From contig NC_068979.1 in NCBI RefSeq assembly GCF_016808095.1, positions 10,253,001 to 10,317,000 of the forward strand: a stretch of 64,000 nucleotides of DNA. The letters are read 5' to 3'. The notes below the pieces were generated by a model that saw only the letters and a program-made list of their open reading frames with translations, did not search any database and was not told where the DNA came from. Below are positions 25,069 to 37,375 of the stretch, in pieces. Each line of letters opens with the position of its first letter. The first letter of the stretch is position 1. Origin of the DNA: Vigna angularis. Its lineage: Eukaryota; Streptophyta; Magnoliopsida; Fabales; Fabaceae. The translations under genes and the position numbers were made by a program.

Positions 25069-25210
25069 CTCGAGGTGACTTTCTCGGCCGGCCACGAGGA
25101 CGCACGGCGGGCTGGACTATGGCTGCCATGGATGATGAAGAAGCAGCTCCCGTTCCCATTTGTTTCACGTTCCTGGATGAGAAAGAAAACCCTAGTGGTT
25201 TCTAATTGAA
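25069..25210 (-). pseudogene. AT-hook-containing gene fragment, copy 2
   Basis: On the minus strand, starting at 25168, it reads MKQMGTGAASSSSM, then VRPRGRPRKSP. It corresponds to copy 3 at 49433 but stops after the AT-hook, where about 300 bp present in copy 3's neighbourhood are missing (CTCGAG joined to GTGACTTTCTCGG). It lies opposite in orientation to PPR copy C. Confidence 0.4.
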
Positions 25211-25527
25211 GAAGATAGAAGAGGTATTGGGCCTGGACCAGCAAATACTCAATGACATCTCCAAATTTCATCCTCACACCCCTGACAGATACAAAAAAAA
25301 AGAGGGGTTTTGGCCCAAACAAAAGAGCTTCAATTTTTTTCCACACTTCTGGTTTCATCTTTGTACCTCTATTCCTATTGGGATGTCCTCTCGTTTTTTT
25401 ATTATTTGTTTTCTTTTTATTAGTTGGTTTTTATTGCATGTAACCCCTTGTATGATAACTCCACCCCTTTGCTTTATTTATATCCATTACACTTGTTTTT
25501 GTCGTTTTACATAAAAATTAAAAAAAA
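25211..25527. other. Duplicated spacer
   Basis: Matches 49080-49350 in reverse. T-rich, no gene recognised. Confidence 0.6.
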
Positions 25528-26298
25528 AAATATGTTTTAAATGTTAAGCACACGTGTGATCGCTCGCATCGTCCTTGTGCTAAAAATCTTTTCTTTTTCT
25601 TAAATAAATCACGAAAATATGTTTTAAAGATTAAGCACACGTGTGATCCCTCGCATCGTCCTTGTGCTAAAACATTTTTTCCTTTCTTATATAAAACACA
25701 AAAAAAATATAAAATCTTCAAAAACTAAAAACATCCATATTTTCAAACAAGAAACAATTTTTATGGCCAGAACTACGTGATCCTTGATTCTCCATAAAAA
25801 ATGGAGATACGTAGGAGCAAGACCAGTCCTTGTCAGGTTCACTTTCCCAAAAATCCAAATTTATCCATAACAAATTGCTCGAACAATTCCTCAAACTTTT
25901 CAAGCAGTTTCTAAAAGAACTACGTAACCCTGATTTCTCATTCTAAATGAGAATACGTAGGAACAAGGTCAATCCTTGTCGGGCACAAAAAATTAAAAAA
26001 TATATTTTGTTTCTTTAGATTTTTATTTTAGGGAATATTTAAACATTTTGAAAACCACATCATATTCGTGTATTTAGTTAAAGGTACTGCCTTAGGACAG
26101 GCGTTGTAGGGTGCTAATACCTTCCCTACACGTAACCGACTCCCGAACCTAGAATCTGGTTCTTGTAGACCATGCCTTATCATTTTATGGTTTTTCCGTA
26201 GTTTTCCAGAATAAACTATGGTGGCGACTCTAAATCTCTTTTTCAAACCCGTTATCTTTTTTCGAGTCGTCGTCCCGTCGCGATTCCGGTTGCGACAC
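25528..26298 (-). mobile_element. LTR-like module beginning TGTCGCAACCGG (minus strand)
   Basis: Read on the minus strand from 26298 it starts TGTCGCAACCGGAATCGCGA and includes GAGTCGCCACCATAG and AGCACCCTACAACGCCTG. A similar module lies at 27655-28440 on the plus strand, pointing the other way. Such sequence is common in plant Ogre-type LTR elements (recall). The distal end (25528-25680) contains two tandem copies of a unit of about 90 bp with GCACACGTGTGATC. No coding sequence. Confidence 0.5.
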
Positions 26299-26360
26299 AT
26301 CCCATACATGTATATATTTTTCTTCAACATTTGTTTAATGGTTATCACATTGGTTTTTTT

Positions 26361-27320
26361 AAGTATATAGGCAAATTTAAACAAAAATTTACCAATCTAG
26401 GCAAAAACTTTTGAAATTACAGATCTAGGCAAGTCGTGGAAGGCCTAGACGATTTCAAATGAAGAAATCGCACCACTTGCACGAACAGTGATCAAAGGTG
26501 AAGTCGTGCATCCAAAAAAGATTTTAAGGCGTGATAATCGATTATCAGGCCTTTAATCAATTAACACACCTCTTTTCATTATAAATTAATAAAAATATTA
26601 AAATTGTAAGGGTTGAGGACTTCTCCTATTGAAGTCGTGCACCCCACACTTTTACTTTTTTTATTTTTTAATTTCTTTATTAATTAAAAAGATTTATAAT
26701 TTATAAATAATATTTTTAATGTATTTAAAACAATATAAATTATATCTAACTAACAATTAAAGTTTTTATATTATTAAATGAATAAATTTAATAGTTTTAA
26801 TTATTATTGTAATTAAATTAAACTTCTTATAAAGTGTTTTCAATTACATAATTACAATAATTATGGTTATAAATTATTTAATTAAAATTTTTATAAAAAG
26901 TTTAATTTAATTATAAAAGTAATTAAAATTATAAAATTTATTTATTTAATAATATTAAAAAAATAATTATTAATTAAATATAATTTACATTATTTTAAAT
27001 ATATTTAAATACATTAGTTACAAATTATAAATCATCATTTTAATTAATAAAGAAATAAAAAAATAGAAAAGTAAAAATGTGGGATACATTATAGAAGTCG
27101 TCAATCCTGCAATTTTAATATTTTTATTAATTTTTAATAAAAATATGTGTGATAATCGATTATACTTTAAAATCGTTTTTGGAAAGGACGATTTCATCTT
27201 TAATAATGTGTCAAAATGAAGTGGTGGGAGACAAACTTTTGTATACTTACAAAATCCTGTATAATTTTAAATTTTTTTTTCTAAATCCATAATTTTTATT
27301 TTAAATTTGCCTGTATACTT
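26361..27320. mobile_element. Fold-back element with long inverted arms
   Basis: The ends are AAGTATATAGGCAAATTTAA (26361) and the near reverse complement TAAATTTGCCTGTATACTT (27302-27320). The arms of roughly 450 bp can be followed inward: GATAATCGATTATC-type words at 26530 and 27150, matching AATATTAAAATTG segments, and an AT-rich centre near 26870. No transposase. It lies between two opposed LTR-like modules. No clean target duplication was established, so the superfamily is unknown. Confidence 0.6.
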
Positions 27321-27384
27321 ACAAAAGCCTATTACATTGTTTTTAGGATAAACATGTAATCATTTTTCTCTTTTTGACGTCAAA

Positions 27385-27560
27385 GATGTACAAAGGTCGA
27401 GCTGTCAAATGAGCCCCTTTAATAAGATTTGGCCCTAGCCCATGTGGGTTGGGGCCAAAAAAGCCCACAAGGCCAAAAAAACTCTTTATTAAAAAAGCCC
27501 ACAAGGCTAAAAACCCCTAAAGCCCTATAGGCCAGGACCAGCCCATGGGCTTTCCTTTTT
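27385..27560. repeat. hAT-like terminal fragment
   Basis: GAGCTGTCAAATGAGCCCC followed by GGCCCTAGCCCATG and repeated GCCCACAAGGC resembles the subterminal sequence of plant hAT MITEs and the segment at 16388. The second end and target duplication are not visible. Confidence 0.3.
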
Positions 27561-27654
27561 ACAAAATTTAACGTCCAGAAACATAATATCATCATACAAA
27601 TAATCACAAATCATGTGTATTTTTTATCCAGCTTGCATTTTATCTTTGTTAATG

Positions 27655-28440
27655 TTGCAACCGGGATCGCGACGGGACGACGACCCGAAAAAAGAACGCG
27701 CGGGGTTTTGAAAAAGAGATTTGGAGTCGCCACCATAGTTTATTCTGGAAAACTACGGAAAAACCATAAAATGATAAGGCATGGTCTGCGAAACTGAGAT
27801 TATTGGTTCGGGAGTCGATTACGTGTAGGGAAGGTGTTAGCACCCTACAACGCCTGCCCTAAGGCAGTACCTTTAACTAAATACACGAATATGAATGTGG
27901 TTTTCAAAATGTTTAACTATCCCTTAAAATAAAACTATAAATAAACAAAATATATTTTTTAGTTTTTTGGGTCCGACAAGGATTGACCTTGCTCCTACGT
28001 ATTCTCATTAAGAATGAGAAATCAGTTTTCCGTAGTTCTTTTAGAAAACTGCTTTAAAATTTGTTTGAGAAATTTGTTTGAGAAAATGACTTTGGATTTT
28101 TGGGAAAGTGAACCTGACAAGGACTGGCCTTGCTCCTACGTATCTCCACTTTTGATGGAGAATCAAGGATCACGTAGTTCTGGCTAGCAAGACTGTTTGT
28201 TGTTTGAAAATGTTGATGTTTTTGGTTTTTGAAGATTTTATATCTTTTTTTGGTATTTTTTGTATAATATTTAAATTTTTGCGTAATGAGCACTAGGCTA
28301 ATGCGTACGATCGCACGAGCACTCACACGGCTTTTTCAATGTTTTTTATTGTTTTGCGTAATGAGCACTAGGCTGATGCGTACGATTGCACGAGTACTCA
28401 CACGACTTTTCATTATTTTATATTGGTTTAATCCTTTTCG
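27655..28440 (+). mobile_element. LTR-like module beginning TGTTGCAACCGGG (plus strand)
   Basis: Mirror partner of 25528-26298. It includes GGAGTCGCCACCATAG, the AACGCCTGCCCTAAGGCAG stretch and the two outer-strand elements around CCTTGCTCCTACGTATCTCC. Its distal end (28282-28425) holds two tandem copies of a 73-bp unit beginning GCGTAATGAGCACTAGGC. Confidence 0.5.
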
Positions 28441-28890
28441 ACATCCCTATTTATGTACGAATGTCTCAATTGGGTCCTCGTTTTTTAAAGTGTATCAAAA
28501 TGGTCCCTAATTTTGAAAATTGATATCAATTGAGTCCTTTCCGTTAAGTTGGCTGGACGGCGTTAAAAAAATTGATGAGTGGATGCTGAGATGACGAACG
28601 AACGCTCGTCCACCAGCGAACGAACGCTCGTCCACCAGGGAACGAACGCTCGTCCACCAGCGAACGAACGCTCGTCCACTAGAGAACGAACGCTCGTCGA
28701 CCTCTTACTGCTGGACGACCGTTCGTTCCACACTGGACGACCGTTCGTTCGGTGGTCGACGAGCGTTCATTCGCTGATGGACGAGCGTTCGTTCGCTGAT
28801 GGACGAGCGTTCGTTCGCTGATGGACGAGCGTTCGTTCGTTGGTGGACGAGCGTTCGTTCGCTGGTGGACGAGCGTTCATTACGAACACG
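28441..28890. mobile_element. One-ended MULE-like fragment with palindromic minisatellite
   Basis: The left side (GTCTCAATTGGGTCC, then CAATTGAGTCC and GACGGCGTTA) has the layout of the MULE TIRs elsewhere in the window, but no matching right end is present. The core is a 22-bp array containing CGAACGAACGCTCGTCCACC (about five units, 28594-28700). It is followed by the same unit inverted (28720-28885). Together they form a perfect-looking fold-back. Confidence 0.55.
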
Positions 28891-29189
28891 TGCCTACTGC
28901 CATCATTGTGGTATAATTAATTCTTTATGGGAGTCATGCGAATCACTACTTTTGAGAACATAGTAGACAACTTGGTCAGTTAAAGGGTTTGGTAAGAAAA
29001 ATTGATGGAATCCTTATCTGTGGCATAGTCAAAAAGCATGCCACTAATATATCAAATTTTTTGAATAATAGGCACTTTCCTGTCTTATACTAACATTTTC
29101 CAATGTCAGAAAGGAATATAGATGTTATGGTGATAAAGGTTCCAAAGAGGGAAGAATGTTTACGACGCCTGGATCTTCCAACTCATATG
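28891..29189. other. Unassigned stretch, possible captured exon
   Basis: TTTTCCAATGTCAG near 29094-29107 looks like an intron 3' end, followed by an open frame (SERNIDVMVIKVPKREE...). No family recognised and no upstream exon found. Low support. Confidence 0.2.
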
Positions 29190-30016
29190 GTGAAGTGGGA
29201 ATCATTAGTGGAAGATAGTGGGAATCATTTCTCGGCCCTAAACAAAGGGGAGCGACCAAGGCGAGCGGGGATAGTGAAAAGGACGAGCGGTAAGAAGTGA
29301 GGAGTGTCAGGACGAACGGTAGAAGAGGGAGAATGATTAGGACGAGCGGTAAGAAGTGATGAGGGTCAGGACGAACGATAGAATGACGAACGACCATTTT
29401 AAAACAAATTACTGTTTGGGCGAACGCTCAATAAAGACCGGACGTTCACTAAGAATAAACATCATGACCGAACGTTCACTAAGAATAAACATCATGATCG
29501 AACGTTCAACATCAAGGCCGAGCGTTCAACATCAGGACCGAACGTTCAAAGTCTCAAAACCGAACGCCATATTAAACTCAACACCAATAAGCCAAGACCG
29601 AACGCTCGCTACCTGAGAGGCTGAACGGTCGAACGAAGGAACGCTTGAGAATGAGAATTGCCGAACGTCAATAAGACGGCATGGCGGAACGGTTGAGGAC
29701 GAATGGCCGAACGTCTGTGATATTATTCAATAAAGGACGAACGGTTGCATGCAGGTGGAAGGAACTGAACGTAAAACAGTAGTGCACGGTAGAGGACGAA
29801 CGGTCTCCCAGTGAAGAGGACGAACGGTCTCTATATTGGCCAACAAAGACCTGTTGCGCAGGGTAGAGGACGAACGGCTCTAAGGATAGAGGACGAACGG
29901 TCACCCGTGGAAGAGGACGAACGGCTCGATGTATAGGGCGGACGGTCGCGCTTAGTTGAGTACGAACGGCTTGGTCATACAGCAAAAGGCCGAACGCTTT
30001 GTTCTCTTTTTTTTTT
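29190..30016. repeat. ACGAACG-rich block, copy 2 of the segmental duplication
   Basis: Direct duplicate of 4168-5122, lacking the MULE that interrupts the first copy. The T-rich/ATT junction at 30007-30025 is the empty site. Confidence 0.75.
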
Positions 30017-30865
30017 TATTAATATTATTATTTTGTTTTATTTTATTATTCATTATTTTTCATTTTTTTATTTTTTATTTTACACTCATGATGAAAATAA
30101 AATACAGCAAACCTATTAGTCAATCCGGACGAAATTGGATCTTGAGAGTTAATAATAACTTATAATCATAATTGATTCATGTGTAATTATATTTTTTTAC
30201 GAATAAAATTAATTTTCTACTTCATAACTGTTTCTATATTAATTAGTTTAATAATAATGCTTTTATACAATTATTCTTTAATTTTTAAATTTTGTTTTGA
30301 TAATTTTTTCATCTTAATTTTGGTTTGTAAATTTGACGGTTCAGAGATATCCACATAAAATAGGTTTAAAAGTTAAAAAATTTAATTTAATTTGTAAAAT
30401 TTTGATGGACTAACGAATTTATTTATAGATGGTAATCTATTTTGTCACTAGTTTAAATCAATATCATTCGATTAAGATTTGTGATCAAAATTACATTATT
30501 TTTAATTGGTGTGAACATGTTAAAATTTTGACTTAATAACTTTTTAACTTTTTAAATTTTCCAAATTTAATAAAATTAATATTTATTATTTACAAAGTTA
30601 TATAATTCTTTTAAAAAAAATTTATGAAACGTATAATTTAGTCATTTACATCAATTTATATATTTTTATGTCTTTTTCATATATTTTATATTGTATTCAT
30701 TTGTCTTTTTTATTAGTTTCTTATTAAGAGACATTGATGTAATTTATTTATTATTATAATTATTATAATTTTTATTTATTTTATATGTTAATAATTAAAT
30801 ACAGTAATAATTTTAATTTTAGTATTATAAATTATAACATTATATTTATTTAAAAATATTGTATC
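30017..30865. other. AT-rich spacer, second copy (left part)
   Basis: Matches 5880-6715. Its last 222 bp (30644-30865) are repeated at 31825-32046 on the other side of an inserted block. No gene. Confidence 0.7.
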
Positions 30866-31824
30866 TGTAACATCCCAAAATATAGTAATTACCATAAATT
30901 AGAACTAATCACATTTATATAATCAAACAGTGCAGTCTTAAATAAAATCAGCTATCAAAAGCCGAACGTTAAATATATACAGGGATACGAAAATCAATAC
31001 AGAATAACCAAGGTCCAAGACGAACGGTTTTACAAAAGCTAATTACCGAACGTCCCAAAAGCTTCCATATGATCCAAGGTGAGTGATAACGGATTAACCT
31101 TGTGATTGTGGCCGGGCGGGAGTGCCCAAAAGTTCCACCAGGCGGTAGTGCCCAAGTTTCACAAGGCGGTAGTGCCAGGGCGGCAGTGCCCAAATTTCAT
31201 AAAGCCACCACGAGTGCAAGACCCGCCATAGCTCGGTAATCATTCTAGTCCGGACGAGTCGGTCTATAAAGCAACAAGTCGGGGTTTAAAGTAACAAGTC
31301 TTGTGATGTCAGTTTACCATGTTTGGATGAATGTTTACATGTCATGGGAGTGTGTGAAATATGGATCAATGAGTATGCTTTAATTGTTCTTTTATATGAA
31401 TCTATGAATGATTGCATGAATTAACTGTGTTGTATGTATAACATGCTTTCTATATCTAGCTCACCCTTGCATGGTTTGTGTTGTGTGCTGTTTGGGTATG
31501 TTTCTTTGGCGATGATCATCCACTTGGATGGGAGCAGATGACGGGGAGGATACTTTGGAAACAGCTCTTGATGGAGACGGCAGTGCTGCAGCTTAGATGT
31601 GCTAGCTTTTATTCTGAGGACTCATATTATTTGGAAGAACTTTTGAGTGTTTAAATTTTTAATTGTCCCATAAATTCCAAGGAGAAATTCTAATACTCTA
31701 GTCGGAAATTTCGCACTATTCTAAGGATAACTGTAATCCTTGATTAACTCTTGACTGCTTTCCTATATTATGCATGATGACGTCTTTATTATAAATGTAT
31801 GACGTATATAATTGGGATGTTACA
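30866..31824. mobile_element. Composite of two opposed LTR pieces between 222-bp direct repeats
   Basis: Begins TGTAACATCCCAAAATATAG and ends GGGATGTTACA. The left portion (30866 to about 31070) resembles the TE1/TE2 LTR end. The right portion (about 31440-31824) is the reverse of the TE3 LTR start at 33384. In between, 31130-31200 carries several GGCGGTAGTGCCCA-type repeats. Two truncated LTRs therefore meet head to head. The 222-bp flanking repeat is far too long for an integrase duplication. Confidence 0.7.
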
Positions 31825-32810
31825 ATTTACATCAATTTATATATTTTTATGTCTTTTTCATATATTTTATATTGTATTAATTTGTCTTTTTTATTAGTTT
31901 CTTATTAAGAGAAATTGATGTAATTTATTTATTATTATAATTATTATGATTTTTATTTATTTTATATGTTAATAATTAAATACAATAATAATTTTAATTT
32001 TAGTATTATAAATTATAACATTATATTTATTTAAAAATATTGTATCTATTATTTAATTATTTTTTATTACAATCGGCTCAATTATGATAAATAATTCAAT
32101 AAAAACGATCTTTGTTGGATAAAGATAAGTATGATTTTAGAATATTAATTTAATCTAAGAGGTTAGAAAAAAACATCTGATTTTATAACCACTAGGATTA
32201 CATCTAGATCTTGTATACTAACATTTATGATATTTATAAGAATTTTGCCTAAGAAGGATTTTCACTAAAAAATTAGTTCTTTTATTACGTGAAATTAATT
32301 TTAAACTTTACAAAGTTTGTGGTTTAATTTTTTAATGCATATAGATCTATACAAAACATTCAACAACAGAATTTTATATGACAAACTATAAAAAATAAAA
32401 ATTTTACATCGATATTAAAAATTCATCCAATCAATAGATTCGAATTTAAAATCTATCCATAATTAATATTTCAAATATTTATGTAGATATCAGAATTCAA
32501 TTATTGAAAAATCGAATTTTCAACTGTGTTACTTTTATAATTTCTTTTTTGAAACTTTTTTCATTTTCTTTTAAATAAAAATAATAATAAAAATTTTCTT
32601 TTCAACTTTCCAAAATAATAAAATTATATATTTAAAATATACTTATAATTAAAAATTTATTTTAAATAAGTTTTTATAAAATCAATATTTATACATTTAT
32701 ATTTAATTAAAAAGATATTAAATATCATGTAAATTTTGAAAATTATTAAACTTGTAAAATAAATAAAAGAAATAACTAAAAATACATTAAAAATGAATTA
32801 ATTTAATTTG
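31825..32810. other. AT-rich spacer, second copy (right part)
   Basis: Repeats 30644-30865 and then continues the sequence of 6720-7480, ending at AATTTAATTT before GGGGCTAGCCCC. No gene. Confidence 0.7.
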
Positions 32811-33383
32811 GGGCTAGCCCCATCCTAACCCTACCCCAGCCCACTTTATGTGGGGCTTTAGGGGTTGGAGCTTTTAAAAAAACCCCTGTTAAGTGGGCTA
32901 GAAAATTGAGCCTTGATTTTAGAAGGGGTCACGGTCAACCCATGGATCAGAGGCTCAAATGACACCTCTATACATAGGAATGTAATGCAAATGTCAATTG
33001 GAGTGGTTCGTGCGAAAGAGTTCGGGCCCAGCGGCATTGGGTTGTTGGGTGAAGACGGAGACGAGGTTGTCGGCCACAGAAGAATCATAATGAAGATTGT
33101 TATGGGGTGATCTCGAATATGAGAGTTTGGCGATTACAGAGAAAATAGAAGGGATTTTGAGTTTCTGGATTGCGACGACCATTAACACTCTTTCGCACGA
33201 ACCACTCCAATTGACATTTGCATTACATTCCTATGTATAGAGGTGTCATTTGAGCCTATGATCCATGGGTTGACCGTGACCCCTTCTAAAATCAAGCCTC
33301 AATTTTCTAGCCCACTTAACAGGGGTTTTTTTAAAAGCCTCAACCCCTAAAGCCCCACATAAAGTGGGCTGGGGTAGGGTTAG
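32811..33383. repeat. Head-to-head palindrome of the PPR 5' region
   Basis: The left arm 32811-33020 equals the 5' flank of copy B (GGGGCTAGCCCC through GTGCGAAAGAG). The right arm 33183-33383 is its near-perfect reverse complement. The spacer is the start of a PPR coding region on the minus strand. Beyond the right arm the inverted AT-rich DNA resumes at 45499-47002, so the original inverted repeat is over 1.7 kb per arm. Confidence 0.9.
33021..33182 (-). pseudogene. PPR copy F: N-terminal fragment
   Basis: The ATG at 33182 (minus) starts MVVAIQKLKIPSIF and continues for about 54 codons to GPEL. It then runs into the inverted 5' flank at the word GAGTTCGGGCCC. It matches copy B residues 1-54 with a few substitutions. 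Nothing downstream of it remains, so it cannot encode a PPR protein. Confidence 0.88.
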
Positions 33384-36307
33384 TGTAACATCCCGATTAT
33401 ATAATAACCAATATTATATAATAAAGACGTCAACATTCAAATATAGAGAACAGTCGGAGTATGACGTGTAATTAATGTAAAATTACAGTCATCCAGAAAT
33501 AAAAGAACTGAAATTCCTAAGAAGACTACTCCGCAACCTCAGTATTCTCCAGCTCTTGCTCCAAAGGTATCTCCTCAACAATGTCTGCTCCCATCCAAGT
33601 GGATGATCATCGCCAAAGAAACATACCCAAACAGCACACAACACAAGCAATGCAAGGGTGAGCTAGATATAAAAAGCATATTATACATATAATACATTTA
33701 ATTCATGTCGTCATACATAGATACATATAAAGGAACAATTATAGCATGCTCATTGAACCACAACTCACACATCTTTACACTTGCATAGTTCTGCTGGCAC
33801 TCCCCAACACTATGCAAGGTAAAGCCACAACACACGACTCATCCGGATTTGTATAACTGTCGAACTATCAGTCATCTTTGCGCTTGCATAGTTCTGCTGG
33901 CACTCTCTAACACTAGCAAGTAAAATCCCCAAACTGCCTACATCTGCCATTAAAGGCTATAGACGAGGACCTCCCTCTACTCTCACCACTGACACTGTCC
34001 TTCTCTATGTGAGCGTGAACAATGCTTTGAGTGTAGGGATAGACAGATCGAGATACAAAGTTCACTACAGTTATACAGAACAACAACAACACCCCACATA
34101 TCACTTTCGTCCATCTCTCCCCGAGATGTCCAAATCATACTCAAATTCATCATTTACACTCACAATCATATTATCCTAGTAATTTAACATATCTCATGCG
34201 TTCACATACTTTCACATAAATCCCATCACAATATACATTCCAAACATTTGTACACATAATTCAATTCAAGACTAACGGAACTTAGAATCCAACATATTTG
34301 TAGAATACTATATAAACGAGCACACTGAACATAATGGACGAACGCCACTGGACGAACGCCATTTGTAAAAAAAACAGGCCGAACACTATTTGGACGAACG
34401 TCACCAAAACGATCTGGACGAACGCTATCTGTCGACAGATATACTGCCGAACGCTATACTATTTGGACGGACGCTTAAGAGATCCAACGGCATCATCCCA
34501 AACGCTAAAAACCGAGCACTTATGCTGGATGCTAAATCTCCAAACGCTAATAGACGGAATACTATTTGGTCGAACGCCATCGAACGAACGTTAAGATCAA
34601 GCATAATCAGGTCGAACGCTACAAAACGAGCATCATATTAGGTTGAACACTATTTGACCGAACGCCAAAACCGACCATCATTAAACACTATTCGGCCGAA
34701 CGCTAACACTTAGCACCACAATCAAACACTATTCGGCCGAACGCTACAAACCGAACACCACATTGAATTCAACACTATCAAGCCGAACACTAAAACCGAA
34801 CGTCATATTGAATCTACTACTGTTTGGAAGAACGTTCAACGATTGAAACCTAAGATTACTAACTCAAGGCCGAACGCTCATAATTACAACAATACCAAGG
34901 CCGAACGCTCACATCACAGCCATACCAAGGCCGAACGCTCAAGATGGAAACCTAAGAATACTAACTCAAAGCGGAACGCTCACAATCACAACATTACTAA
35001 GGCCGAACGCTCACAAGAGAGAATAACTCATCAATAACCGATCGCTCAACAGAAACAAGACCGAACGCTAAAGATTACTGCAAACAACAATTTAAGAACA
35101 GAGGCCTTCAACCACTATTACATCAAAACCGAACGCTCGAAGTTGAAACCCAAAATACCAAATTGAGAATGAACGCTCACAAATCACTTATACACCAAGA
35201 ACGAACGATTAAAATCAAAACCTAAGAATCATAATTAAGTCGGAACGCATACAAGTTAAACCTGAGAATTCCTTTTTTTTTTTTAAAGGGCGAACGTCTA
35301 GGATCACTATTTCACGAAGACCGAACGCTTAAGATTCATAATATTAAAGTTATGGTCGAACGCTAAAATCCATAATACACCCAACCGAATGTTCAAGGTT
35401 GTAAACCCATGAATATCATATTTAAGGCCGAACGCTAGAATCTCTATTACACGAAAACGATCGCGGAACACTCACTAAGTAAGCCCAGAACGAACGTTGA
35501 CGTTAGTCGCTGGAGGATACAAAACCGAACGGTTAGTTTGGCCGACCACTGGAGCACTATACGTACGAACGTTCCAATTTGGCCGAGTCGGGCGAACGCT
35601 CAGAACAAATACCGAACGTCCAGAAATTGGCCGACCACTATTTGGTCGAGCATTTGGACGAGCGCGTGTTTCTGCAGAATCGCACCAGGTTTTCCAGAAA
35701 ACGCAGAAACCCATTTTTCATCCCCAAATTCCCAGATTTGCATCAAACACAGCATAGTTCAACAATCAAAGAAATAGATATAGCTCCCCTTACCTCTTGA
35801 AGACTTCCTTGGATCTTGAAATGCAGTGTTCTTGATCTCCTTCTGTAACATCCCAAAATACAGTAATTACCATAAATCAGAATTAATTACATTTAACAGT
35901 AAACATTTCAGTCTTCACACTAATGTCAAGTTCAAAAACCAAAACGCTTCAGTTACAAAATTCAATACAGTACTATCAGAATAATAGAAGTTGGGACGAA
36001 CGGTTTTACAAAATTAATAACCGAACGTCCAATTCACAAACGAACATCTAAACTAAAAGGAAGGACGAACGTCCTACTGCTCCGCTTTCACTTCAACTTC
36101 AACTAAGTTCTCTTCCTCGATCACATCCTCTAAGGTGGCCTCGCCTTCTGCTCACATCCACACGGATGATCATTGCAAGACAGGACGAACGTACATATAC
36201 AATGGACAACACAAGGAAAACGAAAGGGTAAGCTTATATAATTTAATTCATACAATCAACATATACATTTAACATTACAATTCACACACAGCACGTAACT
36301 TAACATA

Positions 36308-36308
36308 G

Positions 36309-36370
<62 letters not shown>
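36308..36370. repeat. (AT)n microsatellite in TE2 left LTR
   Basis: An uninterrupted AT dinucleotide run of about 60 bp. The homologous run in the other LTR (43708-43822) is roughly twice as long. Confidence 0.97.
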
Positions 36371-36372
<2 letters not shown>

Positions 36373-37084
36373 TAGACAGACCGTTCGGACTGTATGAATC
36401 TGTGTAGCTACAGGCGTCCTTGCACCCGAGTGATGTAGTAACTGGGATACACTCAACAGCTGCCACTCGAGGTTAGCTCTATCCAAAGTACCCCTAAGGA
36501 ATAGAACCTCCTGCCATTCCCACACATGAACTACCCTCCTCTACGTGAAGATGAGTATCACGGAATATCAGGATGGACCAAGCCAGCATTAGCATAACCA
36601 CAGTCATACTTTACCAATCCAATATTCAACATATATAAGACGTTCCTCCCTGGAACGCTCGTCCAAAATCCAATATCGTATAATCGTTCCATATAGTGTT
36701 CACACTTTAAGTTTTCATAATTCATCATCATTTACATCTTTAGATTTAAGAGCATAAAATGACGAACGTTCAGTCCTCTAAAGAATTAGGACGAACGTCC
36801 AGAGAAAGGTACTAAATGAACGGGGAAGTATACAACGACGTTACTATCTGTTCGGCCAGTTAAATGAACTGACTCGTTTGCATGTACACTGGTACTTAAA
36901 GAAAATTTCATTATGAAGACCTTAGACCAGATTCAAGGTAAGAGGAGAGTCAAGAATATTTAGAACTATGTTTGTAGTAATTCGCATACGGAAGACCGCT
37001 GCCAGTAATTTAACGAACGTGAGAAAAGAGAGTATTATAATATTTGAACGAACGCTAGTTTATCAAAGTGGTTATTCAATAATA

Positions 37085-37375
37085 CGAGAGCTTGGTATAA
37101 GACCGAGCACCACTTATGACGAACGCTTGGTACAAGACCGAGCGCTACATAGAACGAACGCTTGGTATAGGACTGAGCGCTATTTAGGACGAACGCTTGG
37201 TATAAGACCGAGCGCTATTTAGGACGAACGCTTGGTATAAGACCGAGTGCTATTTAGGATGAACGCTTGGTATAAGACCGAGCGCTATTTAGGACGAACG
37301 CTTGGTATAAGACCGAGAGTTCATTAGGGCGAACGCTAAGTAGGGCGAACGCTTGGTAGAAGACCGAGCGTTACT
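37085..37375. repeat. 35-bp tandem repeat in TE2 LTR
   Basis: Units contain GGACGAACGCTTGGTATAAG and ACCGAGCGCTATTTA; about seven to eight copies. The same array appears at 44450-44660 and 59340-59540, so it is a property of this LTR family. Confidence 0.9.

Noticed and set aside
30866..31824. A DNA transposon with TGTAACATCCC terminal inverted repeats
   Set aside because: Both ends are known LTR termini from two different families in this window; a head-to-head LTR composite explains the inverted ends.
36256..36525. Minus-strand frame with Ile-Tyr repeats
   Set aside because: Translation of the (AT)n microsatellite; the same applies to the frame at 43672-43971.
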